A stretch of DNA of 64,000 bases from Rhynchopus sp. YZ270_cl-10 (Eukaryota; Euglenozoa; Diplonemea; Diplonemida; Diplonemidae): contig OZ037863.1 of NCBI GenBank assembly GCA_964035575.1, forward strand, positions 1,094,001 through 1,158,000, given 5' to 3'. The notes under the pieces were generated by a model. The model did no database searches and was not told where the DNA came from. It saw nothing but the letters and a program-made list of their open reading frames with translations. The translations under genes and the position numbers were made by a program. The stretch's first letter is position 1. Every line of letters begins with the position of its first letter. Below, in pieces: positions 52,296 to 62,332 of this stretch.

Positions 52296-53576
52296 ATGAT
52301 GCCTCCTATCAACCACTATGAAATCCTCGGAGTTCAGCGCCAAGCCGACAATGTAGACATCAAAAAGGCATACAAAAAGGCGGCCATGCGGCTGCACCCT
52401 GATAAGAACCCCCAGGGGGAATCGATGTTCAAACGCGTCGCCGTGGCCTATGAAGTTCTGAAGAGCCCTGTAGAACGCCGCAAGCACGACCAAGCATTAG
52501 AAAGGCACAGAACTCCTGCCGCACCGTTTTCTCAACAACCTAGAGGGTATTACCGTCCGGCACCTCCACAGCCTCAGCCGTTTAACGCAGCGCACCGTGA
52601 GTTTGAATCTGCAGAGAAGGAGAGGTTGTACAAGGAAATGCTTGCACGCCGTGCCAAGGAAGATGCGAAGCGGAACAAACAGCAGGCAGACTTTTTGAAA
52701 GGGGGGCTCAACTTTGCGGAGTGGTATCGTATGAAGTGCGCTGAGGCGGATGATGTGTCGCCTCCACCTACCCCAACACCTACTCCAAAGGCGACTCCTA
52801 GGGCCCCTCCGAGAGCGCCTCCGGCAGATGATCAAAGATGGAAAAAGGAGGCGCAAAGAAAGCAAGAGGAGCTTGCGGAAATGCTGCAAAAGAAGGTGCA
52901 AAAAGAAAAAGAGGAAGACGAACACAACGCTGCAGCAGAAGCAATCAAAGCGGAAGAAGCTATGATGCAAATCCGCCGCCAAAGAGAAGATCTCCGCAAA
53001 GAAAAAGAACAGCAAAAAAGACAGCGCAGCAAAGCCCGCCGCGAGGCTTCGGTCCTCCCCCCTATCTACAACGATCCCCTGAAAGAACACAATCTGGCAG
53101 ATCTTCACAAAGAAGAAAGAATGCAATGGGAAAAGGAAAAGGCGATGAGAGATGCCCAAGATAAGAAGGAGGAGGAAATGCACCAAGCTAGACTTCGCGA
53201 GATTCAGGCAGTGCAAAGGGAAAGACAACAGGTGGAAGCTGGGGTGGCAGAGGATATTGCAGAGGTGTCAAGAAATATGACAAAGCATGTCAGGAACTTC
53301 AGAGATGAGCTGAGAAGGGAGCGGGCTAAGCACGAAAGGGATATGGAGAAGATGAGACGTCACAGTGCAGAGCAAGAACGGGAAATGCTTGAAAAGCTTG
53401 AGCTTGTCCGTCGCGCGAAGCGTGAAGGGAAACCCATCCCTCCCGTCACCCTCGAGCCCCTAATGTCCACCCCACCCACCCTCTCCTCCCTCGCGACCTC
53501 GTCTGCAGCGTCGTCATGCAAATTGCCGGTTCTCTCTGCGACCCAAAACTCAGCGGTTTCGAGGGGTTCTGAATAA
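52296..53576 (+). CDS. J-domain (DnaJ/Hsp40) protein with a long coiled coil
   Basis: 426 residues. The J domain occupies residues about 5-68 ([20 protein letters not shown]) with the HPD motif at 34-36 ([11 protein letters not shown]), which activates Hsp70 ATPase. There is no Gly/Phe region, zinc finger or C-terminal substrate domain, so it is a class C (type III) J protein. Residues about 170-375 are a highly charged Glu/Lys/Arg coiled coil (for example [20 protein letters not shown]) and the last 50 residues are Ser/Pro/Thr-rich. A proline-rich linker ([20 protein letters not shown]) sits between. The coil suggests a fixed partner, perhaps cytoskeletal. The start is the first of two adjacent ATGs. 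No intron is seen. Confidence 0.88.
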   Translation: MMPPINHYEILGVQRQADNVDIKKAYKKAAMRLHPDKNPQGESMFKRVAVAYEVLKSPVERRKHDQALERHRTPAAPFSQQPRGYYRPAPPQPQPFNAAHREFESAEKERLYKEMLARRAKEDAKRNKQQADFLKGGLNFAEWYRMKCAEADDVSPPPTPTPTPKATPRAPPRAPPADDQRWKKEAQRKQEELAEMLQKKVQKEKEEDEHNAAAEAIKAEEAMMQIRRQREDLRKEKEQQKRQRSKARREASVLPPIYNDPLKEHNLADLHKEERMQWEKEKAMRDAQDKKEEEMHQARLREIQAVQRERQQVEAGVAEDIAEVSRNMTKHVRNFRDELRRERAKHERDMEKMRRHSAEQEREMLEKLELVRRAKREGKPIPPVTLEPLMSTPPTLSSLATSSAASSCKLPVLSATQNSAVSRGSE

Positions 53577-53578
53577 AC

Positions 53579-53653
53579 AGTGTAGATTTTGCACAAAATG
53601 TGGCAACACAAACCGAGGCGAACTACACTACTCCAAAAATTTATCAAAAAAAG
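53579..53653 (+). repeat. Family H element at the 3' end of the J-domain gene
   Basis: GTGTAG and CTACAC close a hairpin that holds TTTTGCACAAAA and TGTGGCAACACA, followed by TACTCCAAAAATTTATCAAA. It starts three bases after the stop codon and is the best-paired copy. Confidence 0.65.
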
Positions 53654-53857
53654 AGAGAAAAAAAAAGCGGAGGGGAAAAAAAAAAAAAGGGAAAAATGGC
53701 GGATAATCTTTTTAGTTTTCTTTGTGAGTGTGGAGTTTTTGAGCATGATTTGTACGTTTTTTTTTTTTCTCTTTTTTCTTTCTGATATGTGTTTGGGTAC
53801 ATTTAGTGCACCCTATTATACCTTCTATTCAGTAGAATAGTTAGTATATGAAACAAT

Positions 53858-53886
53858 GATGTGTGTGCGCGAGAGGCACATTCATC
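53858..53886 (+). repeat. GNRA hairpin element, stem type A
   Basis: GATGTGTGTGC, loop GCGAGAG, then GCACATTCATC. The bulged base before the tetraloop is G instead of A. Confidence 0.6.
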
Positions 53887-54181
53887 ATTCCAAGCTTTTT
53901 TTTGTTCAGCCTTCTTTGTGGGTGTTTGGAATGAATAGGAGGGGTAAAAAAAGAAAAGGAAAAAGAAAAAGCGGACAGCTTTTTGCCTCCTTTCATTCCT
54001 GATACTAAAGTCAGTTTTCTCCTTCCATACGCCCTCCCTCACCCCCCGGGAAATCATTCGCAAGTTTTATTTTTTTTTGGAAAAAAAAAAGTTATCACAA
54101 AAAGCCTGCCCCTTCCTTTCCGCCTGTGTGTTTTGTCTTATTTTTTTTGGTTTTTGCCTTCATTTTAAAAAAAAAAATACA

Positions 54182-54212
54182 GATGTTGTGTACCCGTGAG
54201 GCTCATGGCATC
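54182..54212 (+). repeat. GNRA hairpin relative with a GTGA loop
   Basis: GATGTTGTGTACC, C-GTGA-G, then GCTCATGGCATC. The outer GATG/CATC pairs and the GNRA loop are kept. Confidence 0.5.
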
Positions 54213-54395
54213 TGAGGAGTTCTGGTTTTGTTTTTGTTTTTTGTTTTTTTTTCTCAGTGCAACATTTCAGGATACGATCACCCTTCCAAAGAGTGAGTTC
54301 CAGATGTGTTTGTACTTATCAACTTTACATTTTTTTTTTGTTCATTGATCCTCCTGATTTTGGAGGTGTGTTTTTTTTATTGTGCTTTTCTTCCG

Positions 54396-54447
54396 AATGG
54401 CTGGTATCGTACGTCGTAGGTCAGTCGGAGGTGTGCCTGCATCAATG
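54396..54447 (+). repeat. Family E element
   Basis: GAATGGCTGGTATCGTACGT then CGTAGGTCAGTCGGAGGTGT and GCCTGCATCAAT. Confidence 0.6.
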
Positions 54448-54833
54448 ACCACCATTTTAAGAGGGAAAAAATACCTCGCAATCTATTCTGGCCTCCTTTA
54501 TTTGTAATAAGGGGGGTGGGGGGCATGTGTGCATGGGGCATACCAAAAATGTAAAGGGGTTTTTTTACGTGGGGGAAAAAACCTCGACTTTTGCCTTGTG
54601 CTTGCAAATCTTTTGGTCGATCACGTCAGTTAGTTTTTGAGTTTTTGAATTTTTTGGATCTGTTGTGTTCCATACGAGATTTGCATGGCTGTCTCAGACC
54701 AAAAAGCCTCCAGACCCCAAGAGGAAAAGTGTAACGGGGGGTTTTTATACGCCTTGCTGTTTCTTTTTATCTCCCTGACCTGACACACAATTCAGGTCAA
54801 GGACATGCAGGCTTACACGGATTCCTCTCACTT

Positions 54834-54890
54834 TTGTGCTGGCATTGTACGTGGTCAGCCGAGGTGCCTGCATCAATATTTTTTCATTTT
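54834..54890 (+). repeat. Family E element
   Basis: TGTGCTGGCATTGTACGTGG then TCAGCCGAGGTGCCTGCATC and a T-rich tail. Confidence 0.6.
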
Positions 54891-54938
54891 TTCCCCCCAA
54901 AGATGCTTGTATCGATGGGATGTGAGACATACCGTACC

Positions 54939-55025
54939 GGTAATATAAACTGACCGTAAAAATGTTTGACCTTTTCCGGGCTTTTAGGGGAGTTTGACCT
55001 TTTTTACAGTCAGTACAATATTATG
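54939..55025. repeat. Relative of the 20190-20356 element
   Basis: GACCGTAAAAATGTTTGACC then TTTTCCGGGCTTTTAGGGG and AGTTTGACCTTTTTT match the complement of 20280-20340. Confidence 0.5.
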
Positions 55026-55582
55026 CTACCTGTACAGTATTCATCATTCAGCTTTTGTACCCTGCTTTCAGGCCATAAAGAGTCCCCCCCCCTTTCCCCA
55101 AAAAACCTCTCCTCTTCAGTTTCTCCACATCGTGTGCGTGCTCCTTTTTTTTTCTCTTTTTTCTTACAGACTTACAATGAGGAAAGAAATAAGCCGTGTT
55201 TTTTTGGGTTGGGGATAAAAGAGTTGGACATGGGAGGTGCACCACCTTTTAACCCACCATTAAATTAAACAACAAAAAATTTCAGGAAGAGGTGCATTTC
55301 ATAGAAATTAATTTTTAGAGGAATAAAAAGAAGATGTTAACGTGGGGCTTAGGTTCATCTTGAAAAGCCTTTTATTTGTTGCTTTCGCGGCTTTTTTTGT
55401 TTGTCCATTTTTTCTGTCTGCCTGAGTTATTGTGTTTGCTGTATCAAGGCAACTCTTGTTTTCTTGAAGGACATGCGGACAGTGTCAAGGTGAGGCCGTT
55501 TGTCCTTTCTTTTGGTTTATCAACTTTAGTTTTTTTTTAGTACCAAGTGCATTCCACCTTCTCGTAGATGCACTGTTATCAA

Positions 55583-55613
55583 GGTGACTAAGCACGAGAG
55601 GCTTAGGGTCATC
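55583..55613 (+). repeat. GNRA hairpin element, stem type B
   Basis: GGTGACTAAGC, loop ACGAGAG, GCTTAGGGTCATC, then TTATAAAACTTTTCTTTAT. Confidence 0.65.
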
Positions 55614-56068
55614 TTATAAAACTTTTCTTTATCAAAGATACTCCCTGGTGTTTGCAATGAAAATGTACCATATATGAATGAGCTTCAAAGTGCCCCCCGG
55701 TATAGTGAGTCATTCATTGATTGAAAGTTTTCTAATTTTTTTTATTTCCCTTCAAATTTTGACCCACCACTCTGCTCAAAAAGAAGTCTCAGATCCTTGA
55801 TCAATAAAATGGGGGTTTTTTTTTAAAGATGTTGCTGAAAGCCTAAGCTCACCCCATCTTCAAAAAAAAATCAAAAAAAAAAAAAAAAAATCAGGACGAG
55901 ACGCTCCTTTGCAGCAGAATGTCAAGGTCGAAAAATAAAAATAAAAATCAACTTCCCGCCTACACATCTCCTCCCTTCAGTTTCCCCAGTCCATTTTTTT
56001 TTAAAAGGTGCAGCTTCGCCTTTTTGTCGTTGCGCTTACCCAATACACACCCTTTTTTATTGGTTTAA

Positions 56069-56101
56069 GGTGACTTAGCACGAGAGGCTCAGGGGTCTAC
56101 C
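56069..56101 (+). repeat. GNRA hairpin element, stem type B
   Basis: GGTGACTTAGC, loop ACGAGAG, GCTCAGGGGTCTACC. The outer stem is weaker than in the consensus. Confidence 0.5.
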
Positions 56102-57085
56102 TTTGCCAACCTTTCCCCTATTTTTTTTTCATTTTCATTTACCCCTCAATGTGTCTTTCACACTCCTCCCAACACACACACTTTCCCCCCAAGCTCTCAT
56201 GGATTGCCTCTTTGCTTTGAAAAGAAAAACCTACGATTTTGCTTCACTTACACACAGAGAGAGCGTTGGGGAGGTTGGTTCTATGACAAAAAAAAACCAC
56301 ACAAAAACCCCTTTTCCATCTCAACAACAAAACAGCAAAACAAGGTGCCAAAGTCAGAGAACAAAAACAAAAAAACAAAACAAAACGAAAAAAAGCGCCA
56401 TACATTGGCAAAAAGAGATCTGGGAACAAAAAAAAATTGTGCAACATGCCCTCTTTTTCCCCTCCTCCCTAAACCTTAAAAACTCGGTTGTTTTCCATTC
56501 CAACGGAGCTGCTGTGCTATTGCGTGACTCCGCAAACAAGCCTCTCTTCACAAATACGTCCACAACGTCATTTGCTAACTGCTTTCTCGACGTGGGGGTT
56601 CAATTTGCCATGATAGGATATTCTCTATCCAACAAACACTGAGATTCTCTTCTATGTCTATGGCTGTCCGTCATAGAGTGGGGCACGGTGCGTGTAGGGG
56701 TTGCTGGAGGGGTGCACGGCTTTGCCGACTCTGTACGGTTTTCCTTATTCCTGATCTTCCATATACCATATACTATCAAGTTATTGATTGCATATGATGA
56801 AAATACTTATTCCTGATCTTGTGCCTGATTCAATGCGTTTTCTCGTTTCTCTTTTTCCAGGTTTGCTTTTCCTTTCAGATGTTTGGTCTTCCCCTTTTAT
56901 CTGAGGTGAAAGGGGAAGCCAACCCCATCCACTTACCCATTTGTTCAACAGTTACAAAACAAGAGAAGGTTTCCACATTTTTTTAAATGCCCCAAAAATT
57001 CCCGTAATTTCCTGAGAACCCTGGGCATCGTAGATAAGGGACCCGGCATGGGGTTATATTGCGCCCTTTCCTCCCTCCACAACTA

Positions 57086-57140
57086 GTGCCTGCAGTCCGC
57101 CGATGAACGGTGAGGCGTGCACTTTCAACTTCTCTTTTTT
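57086..57140 (+). repeat. Family D element, long-loop form
   Basis: GTGCCTGCAGTCCGCCGATG then AACGGTGAGGCGTGCACTTT and CAACTTCTCTTTTTT. GCCT pairs with AGGC. It ends about 80 bp before a UBL-propeller gene. Confidence 0.6.
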
Positions 57141-57218
57141 GGGGGGTGTTGTAATTATTTGTCGTTGCGAAGTGACACCACCAACCATCACATCAAACAC
57201 AACAGAGCCCTTAACAAT

Positions 57219-58343
57219 ATGATGGATGTGACCTTTGTGCTGGAAGAGTCAGGCGTGACTGCGACAGTGGAGGTGCCGTGCGAGGCGAAGGTTGCAGCGG
57301 CAAAGGAGGTTGCGTGCACGGCGCTTGCTGTCTCGCCTGCGTCTGTCGAGATGCGCATCGGCACGCAGGTGCTGGAGGGGACGTGCCGTCTGCAGGACAC
57401 TGCGTTTGATGCAGGGGTGCAGGTTGTGCTTGCCCGCCGCTTTGCCGACATCAAGTGTCCTGCTCAGTACACTGGACAGGAGCAAACAAGAAGGATGTCT
57501 CTGTCGCGTTGTGGAACACTCTGCCTCATTAGTGATGGTGCAAATGTTGTTGGCTTCGACACAGAAACCTTCGACACTGTCTTCTCGTTTGAAGTGGACA
57601 CTGACGGGAACACGGCTTCGCCTGCCATCTCACGGTGCAAGACACGCTGCTACCTGGCGTGTGAGGATCACCTTCTCGAAGTTGCGCTTCCGGGTGGAGA
57701 GGTGGTCCGCAAAGTGGACGACACCTCAGAGTCAGTGTTCGCGTGTGGCAGTGTTGTTGTCTCTGAGGGTTACGACGGCGTCTCTGTGTATGACGAAGAC
57801 CTGACGTTGCTCCGCTTTCTCTCGCATGAACGGTGTATGAAATTTGCAGTATCGGACTGTGGTGGGTGGGTGATCACCGCCTCCTACCGTGAGAAGAACG
57901 CACGTCTGTGGGATGTGAACACAGGTGAAGCTGTGGCATGTGTTCCGGCGAGAGGGTGGTGTTGCGTGGCGCTTTCACGGCCTGCCTCTGTCTTTGCTGT
58001 GTCGGACTCTGACACTGTGGATGGTGTGTGCTCTAACAAAGTGCAGCTCTATGATTGGAGTGGTGCGGCTCTTCGCAGTGTTGATGTGGAGGGCCGTGTC
58101 GAGCGCATGCAGTTCACCCCGTGTGGGAAGTACCTTGTGTCCCACGAAGAAAATGATGAATACAATGTAGACCTGCACCAGTACGATGTGGCGACCATGT
58201 CCTGTGTGCGTGTGGTACCGCTAACCTATGGTGGGCCATTTGCGATATCACCGTGTTCACGTGTGGTTGTGTTACGGTATGACGACGAAAGCGATACAAG
58301 CGTTATTGTAACAAGGCATCTGTACCCACACAACAGTGAGTGA
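57219..58343 (+). CDS. UBL and beta-propeller-like fusion protein, copy 1
   Basis: 374 residues. Residues about 3-73 (VTFVLEESGVTATVEVPCEA to VQVVLARRF) have the length and strand pattern of a ubiquitin-like fold. The rest consists of repeated blade-like strands with WD-type features: LTLSRCGTL-type starts, AVSDCGGWVITASYREKNAR then LWDVNTGEAVACV, MQFTPCGKYLVSHE, and FAISPCSRVVV. Canonical GH...WD spacing is only partly kept. No intron is seen. The start is the first of two ATGs after AACAAT; the frame upstream lacks conservation among the copies. Copies 2 and 3 follow in tandem with an almost identical first 75 residues and 5' flank (TCGTTGCGAAGTGACACCAC). The function is unknown; a UBL-plus-propeller layout suggests a ubiquitin-pathway or scaffold protein (inference). 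Confidence 0.75.
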   Translation: MMDVTFVLEESGVTATVEVPCEAKVAAAKEVACTALAVSPASVEMRIGTQVLEGTCRLQDTAFDAGVQVVLARRFADIKCPAQYTGQEQTRRMSLSRCGTLCLISDGANVVGFDTETFDTVFSFEVDTDGNTASPAISRCKTRCYLACEDHLLEVALPGGEVVRKVDDTSESVFACGSVVVSEGYDGVSVYDEDLTLLRFLSHERCMKFAVSDCGGWVITASYREKNARLWDVNTGEAVACVPARGWCCVALSRPASVFAVSDSDTVDGVCSNKVQLYDWSGAALRSVDVEGRVERMQFTPCGKYLVSHEENDEYNVDLHQYDVATMSCVRVVPLTYGGPFAISPCSRVVVLRYDDESDTSVIVTRHLYPHNSE

Positions 58344-58847
58344 TGTTTCGCGAGGGGTGGGAGGTGGTGACTGTATTCTGACAGAAGGGGACAGTGCAAG
58401 TGTCTGCAGAGGGTATACCATCAACTGCATAGGCCACACACCGTTCATCTAGCTCAAGCGGACGGCTTTTCACACATAACACACAAAGACTTTGTTGTTG
58501 TGATTCTTTTTCATATTGTTATCGTTTCTTGTTGACTCTTTATTTGTGAAGATGTGCGTGCACGAGAGTCATATTCATGTTTCAGGTTTTATTTGCTTTT
58601 TTTTTCCATGAGAAACACAAACCGGGTGACGAGCGGTAATGTGGTGACCTTCCCCGTTCACACCACAGTGCGAGCAAGCCATGAGGTTTCTTTTCACATC
58701 TCCTGTGTGTTTGCCGCAGGGTATCTGCAAAGTGCTGTCTTTATCAGAGTTTGTTGAAACACGCATTTAACCCACCACCCTTCTTATTTGTCGTTGCGAA
58801 GTGACACCACCAACCATCACATCAAACACAACAGAGCCCTTAACAAT
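58344..58847. other. Spacer between UBL-propeller copies 1 and 2
   Basis: It holds a GNRA hairpin at 58551-58579 and the conserved 5' flank shared by the three copies (58793-58847). No gene is seen. Confidence 0.6.
58551..58579 (+). repeat. GNRA hairpin element, stem type A (weaker)
   Basis: GATGTGCGTGC, loop ACGAGAG, then TCATATTCATG. The tetraloop is kept while the inner stem has lost some pairs. Confidence 0.5.
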
Positions 58848-59957
58848 ATGATGGATGTGACCTTTGTGCTGGAAGAGTCAGGCGTGACTGCGACAGTGGA
58901 GGTGCCGTGCGAGGCGAAGGTTGCAGCGGCAAAGGAGGTTGCGTGCACGGCGCTTGCTGTCTCGCCTGCGTCTGTCGAGATGCGCATCGGCACGCAGGTG
59001 CTGGAGGGGACGTGCCGTCTGCAGGACACTGCGTTTGATGCAGGGGTGCAGGTTGTGCTTGCCCGCTGTTTTGCTGACATCAAGTGTCCTGCTGAGTACA
59101 CTTTAGAGAAGCGCGCGACGTCGTTGACGCTGTCGCGTTGTGGAACGCTCTGCGTTTCTAGTCACGGGAGTGGATGTATTGGCGGTTTCGACACAGAAAC
59201 CTTCGATACTGCCTTCAAATTCACAATTGACCGTCGTGTGTACCGTCAGCCTGCAATCTCGCAGTGCAAGACACGCTGCTACCTGGCGTGTGAGGATTGC
59301 CTTCTCGAGGTTGCGCTTCCGGGTGGAGAGGTGGTCCGCAAAGTCGACAGCATCTCGAAGTCAGTGTTCGCGTGTGGTGGTGTTGTTGTCTCAAAAGGCA
59401 CAGACTGCGTCTCTGTGTATGACGAAGACCTGACGTTACTCCGCTCTCTCTCGCATGAAATGTGCTGGGGTATGGCAGTGTCGGACTGTGGTGGGTGGGT
59501 GATCACCTCCTCCACGAGGGAGGAGAACGCACGTCTGTGGGATGTGAACACAGGTGAAGCTGTGGCATGTGTGCCTGCGGATGGGTGGTGTTGCGTGGCG
59601 CTTTCACGGTCTGCCTCTGTCTTTGCTGTGAGCTGTTTTGGCAACGTGCAGCTCTATGATTGGAGTGGTGTGGCTCTTCGCAGTGTTGGTATGGATGGGG
59701 ATGTCGAGGACATGCAGTTCACCCCGTGTGGGAAGTACCTTGTGGTCAGGGTAGAGGGTACGGATTCTGATGATGACACAGATGACGATTACAATACACC
59801 ACTGCACCAGTATGATGTGGCGACCATGTCCTGTGTGCGTGTGATGTTGCAATGTTCAGGTGCATTTGCGATATCGCCGTGTTCACGTGTTGTTGTGCTA
59901 TTGGAAGAAGGTACCGTCATTGTGACAAAGCATCTGTACCCACACAACAGTGAGTGA
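58848..59957 (+). CDS. UBL and beta-propeller-like fusion protein, copy 2
   Basis: 369 residues. The UBL part is identical to copy 1 over about 72 residues apart from the last few (VVLARCFADIK). The propeller part is clearly related but diverged (AVSDCGGWVITSSTREENAR then LWDVNTGEAVACVPADGW). An acidic insert (TDSDDDTDDDYNT) lies in a late loop where copy 1 has NDEYN. The contrast between identical N-termini and diverged bodies, with the conserved region extending into the untranslated flank, points to gene conversion over the 5' part. Confidence 0.75.
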   Translation: MMDVTFVLEESGVTATVEVPCEAKVAAAKEVACTALAVSPASVEMRIGTQVLEGTCRLQDTAFDAGVQVVLARCFADIKCPAEYTLEKRATSLTLSRCGTLCVSSHGSGCIGGFDTETFDTAFKFTIDRRVYRQPAISQCKTRCYLACEDCLLEVALPGGEVVRKVDSISKSVFACGGVVVSKGTDCVSVYDEDLTLLRSLSHEMCWGMAVSDCGGWVITSSTREENARLWDVNTGEAVACVPADGWCCVALSRSASVFAVSCFGNVQLYDWSGVALRSVGMDGDVEDMQFTPCGKYLVVRVEGTDSDDDTDDDYNTPLHQYDVATMSCVRVMLQCSGAFAISPCSRVVVLLEEGTVIVTKHLYPHNSE

Positions 59958-60136
59958 TGTGTGACCAGGGGAGGGGAGGGAGAGTGGTGAGCAATATAAC
60001 CCAGGGTACGACAAAAAAAAACCCAAGACCCTCAAAACACCCCCTTTCAGCCCTGTTAGAAACACGTATTCTCTCTTCTTCTTTGTCGTTGCGAAGTGAC
60101 ACCACCATCACATCAAACACAACAGAACTTAACAAT

Positions 60137-61273
60137 ATGATGGATGTGACCTTTGTGCTGGAAGAGTCAGGCGTGACTGCGACAGTGGAGGTGCCGTGCG
60201 AGGCGAAGGTTGCAGCGGCAAAGGAGGTTGCGTGCACGGCGCTTGCTGTCTCGACTGCGTCTGTCGAGATGCGCATCGGCACGCAGGTGCTGGAGGGGAC
60301 GTGCCGTCTGCAGGACACTGCGTTTGGTGCAGGGGTGCAGGTTGTGCTTGCCCGCCGCTTTGCCGACATCAAGTGTCCTGCTGAGTACAGTGTAGATGCA
60401 ACTGATGGACATCGGATGTATATGCATCACTTATCGCTGTCTTCTTGTGGAGCACTCTGCCTCGTTGCACAGAAGGCAGGCTTTGTCACTTATGTCACCG
60501 GCCTCGATACAGAAACCTTCAGCCCTACCTTCAAGTTCAAAGTAGACGGGGGTTTGTACGGTGAGCCTGCCATCTCACGGTGCAAGACACGCTGCTACCT
60601 GGCGTGTCGAGATTACCTTCTCGAGGTTGTGCTTCCGGATGGGGAGGTGGTCCGCAAAGTCGACGGCCCCTCGCACGCAGTGTTCTCCTCTGGCGGTTTT
60701 GTTGTTTCCAGCGAAGATGATGTTGTCTCTGTGTATGACGAAGACCTGACGTTGCTCCGCACCCTCTCGCACAAAGGGTGCAGGCGTGCAGCCCTGTCGG
60801 ACTGTGGTGGGTGGGTAATCACCTCCTCCTACACGGAGAAGAAGGCACGTCTGTGGGATGTGAACACAGGTGAAGCTGTGGCATGTGTGCCAGCGGAGGG
60901 GGTGTGGTGCGCAGAAGTGGCGCTTTCACGGTCTGCTTCTGTCTGTGCTGTGGTGAGCCCAAAAAAAAAAAAGGTGCACCTCTATGATTCGAGTGGTGCG
61001 GCTATAGGCAGCGTTGATGTGGGTGCGGCGGTAGCGGGCATGCATTTCACCCCGTGTGGGAAGTACCTTGTCGTGAGGGTAACGGTTGATGATGTTGACA
61101 GAGAATACGAAGTACACCTGCACCAGTATGATGTGACGACCATGTCCTGTGTGCGTGTGATGCCACCCATGGAGGAGGAATTTGCGATATCGCCGTGTTC
61201 ACGTGTTGTTGTGTCTATGCCGCAAATGGGCGTCATTGTGACAAGGCATCTGTACCCACACAACAGTGAGTGA
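60137..61273 (+). CDS. UBL and beta-propeller-like fusion protein, copy 3
   Basis: 378 residues, same layout as copies 1 and 2. The UBL part has two substitutions (ALAVSTASVEM and TAFGAGVQ). The body includes AALSDCGGWVITSSYTEKKA then RLWDVNTGEAVACVPAEG. A run of twelve A bases inside the gene encodes the lysines of SPKKKKVHLYD and could be a slippage site. The C-terminus VTRHLYPHNSE is shared by all copies. Gene order and spacing (about 180-500 bp) show simple tandem duplication. Confidence 0.75.
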   Translation: MMDVTFVLEESGVTATVEVPCEAKVAAAKEVACTALAVSTASVEMRIGTQVLEGTCRLQDTAFGAGVQVVLARRFADIKCPAEYSVDATDGHRMYMHHLSLSSCGALCLVAQKAGFVTYVTGLDTETFSPTFKFKVDGGLYGEPAISRCKTRCYLACRDYLLEVVLPDGEVVRKVDGPSHAVFSSGGFVVSSEDDVVSVYDEDLTLLRTLSHKGCRRAALSDCGGWVITSSYTEKKARLWDVNTGEAVACVPAEGVWCAEVALSRSASVCAVVSPKKKKVHLYDSSGAAIGSVDVGAAVAGMHFTPCGKYLVVRVTVDDVDREYEVHLHQYDVTTMSCVRVMPPMEEEFAISPCSRVVVSMPQMGVIVTRHLYPHNSE

Positions 61274-61859
61274 TGTGTGACGAGGGGAGGGTGGTGATGA
61301 ATATAACCCATAATATCAGCAGGGACCGAACGCTCGGTCGTGCACGCCTAAGGGGAAAGGCTGCGCTGGTGGGGAGTCGACCGTAACGGTTGAAAGAAAG
61401 GGGAGGGGGTATGAAATCATCAGCAAAGCTGAGGTGGCCAAGATAGTGATCTTGTTTTAGGGTTGTGTGCGTTTTACCACAACCTCTCCTTTTTGTCTTT
61501 ATTTTGTTGTTACTGCTTTATTGGGAGTGGGGGGAAACATGAAAAGGGAAAGTAGGAGCGCAGTTTCAATTTTTGGGAGCAGGTGTATCCTGCACGAAAA
61601 TTGAGTATGAAAAAAATTATATTAGCACAAGACCCAGATATTTCTTTTTTTTTCTTTCAGGTGCACTGTCACGAGAGGGCTTTGTATTTCAAGTCAAACT
61701 TTCTTTCACGAGCGCTCTCTCTTCTCCCTCCTCCACCTCCCCCCTACCCTGATACGTCTCGAAAAAGGTAGCTATTCTGCGAGGTACACACGGAGTTGGG
61801 TTAGTGTGTGTGTAGCCCGCCACGTCTGGCGTTATTCTCCCACAGATCACCAATGAACC
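61274..61859. other. Spacer with a type C hairpin element
   Basis: No gene is seen. A type C element is at 61660-61700, preceded by a TTTTTTTTTCTTTCAG run. Confidence 0.5.
61660..61700 (+). repeat. Type C element
   Basis: GGTGCACTGTCACGAGAGGG then CTTTGTATTTCAAGTCAAAC. Related to 14454 and 43115. Confidence 0.6.
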
Positions 61860-62110
61860 CCCCCACTTCTCCCTTTTTATTGGATGTGCCAACATCCTCA
61901 GCAACGTGAACTGCGCCCTCTGCATAGGAGCTGGGGTGCCGCCATCCCGGCGGCACGCCCAACACGTACACAGTACTTCCTCGACCCCCGACCCAGGTGA
62001 GCGCAGTGAGCCCTGGTACAGCGCCCCCGAGCTCCTGCTGAACGCACCTGTCATCAGCTACACATGGGACATCTGGAGCGGTGTCATTTGGAGTGATCAG
62101 AGACATTATT
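61860..62110 (+). pseudogene. Fragment of a protein kinase (CDK/MAPK type)
   Basis: ANILSNVNCALCIGAG aligns with the catalytic-loop to DFG region of CDK/MAPK kinases (N-x-L-x-N-x-x-C-x-L-K-I-x-D-F-G), and about 30 residues on SEPWYSAPELLLNAPVISYT then WDIWS matches the APE activation segment and the following D-x-W-S. The DFG is replaced by GAG, the lobe before it and the helices after it are absent, and the frame is lost soon after WDIWS. It is a decayed kinase piece, not a working enzyme. Confidence 0.55.
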
Positions 62111-62332
62111 TTTTAGACCTACAAAGCGATAGTTTAAAGGAGAAAATAGTTCCTCAGATACCGCCAAATCACCCCCCCTTCAACAGAGCCTAAGAAAAAT
62201 CACACTATCGCGTTTAGAGCTGAACCACCCCTTGATTTTTTTTATAAATAAATTACCCAAAAACCCCTTATTTCAGGTACCCCCTCTCTCTCTCTCTCAC
62301 TCTCCCGACAAAAAACACCCCGACTTCAAAAA

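Larger units (their letters stand above)
53577..57218. other. Intergenic region dense in hairpin elements
   Basis: No gene is seen. It carries a family H element directly at the stop codon of the J-domain gene, GNRA hairpins at 53858, 54182, 55583 and 56069, a partial type B copy (about 55333-55360), family E copies at 54396 and 54834, a relative of the 20190-20356 element at 54939-55025 and a family D copy at 57086. A weak 179-codon frame at 56103-56642 is low in complexity and is not called. Confidence 0.6.

Noticed and set aside
56103-56642. 179-codon frame before the UBL-propeller genes
   Set aside because: Low-complexity Lys/Asn/Thr/Gln sequence with no domain, in a region of repeats and homopolymer runs.
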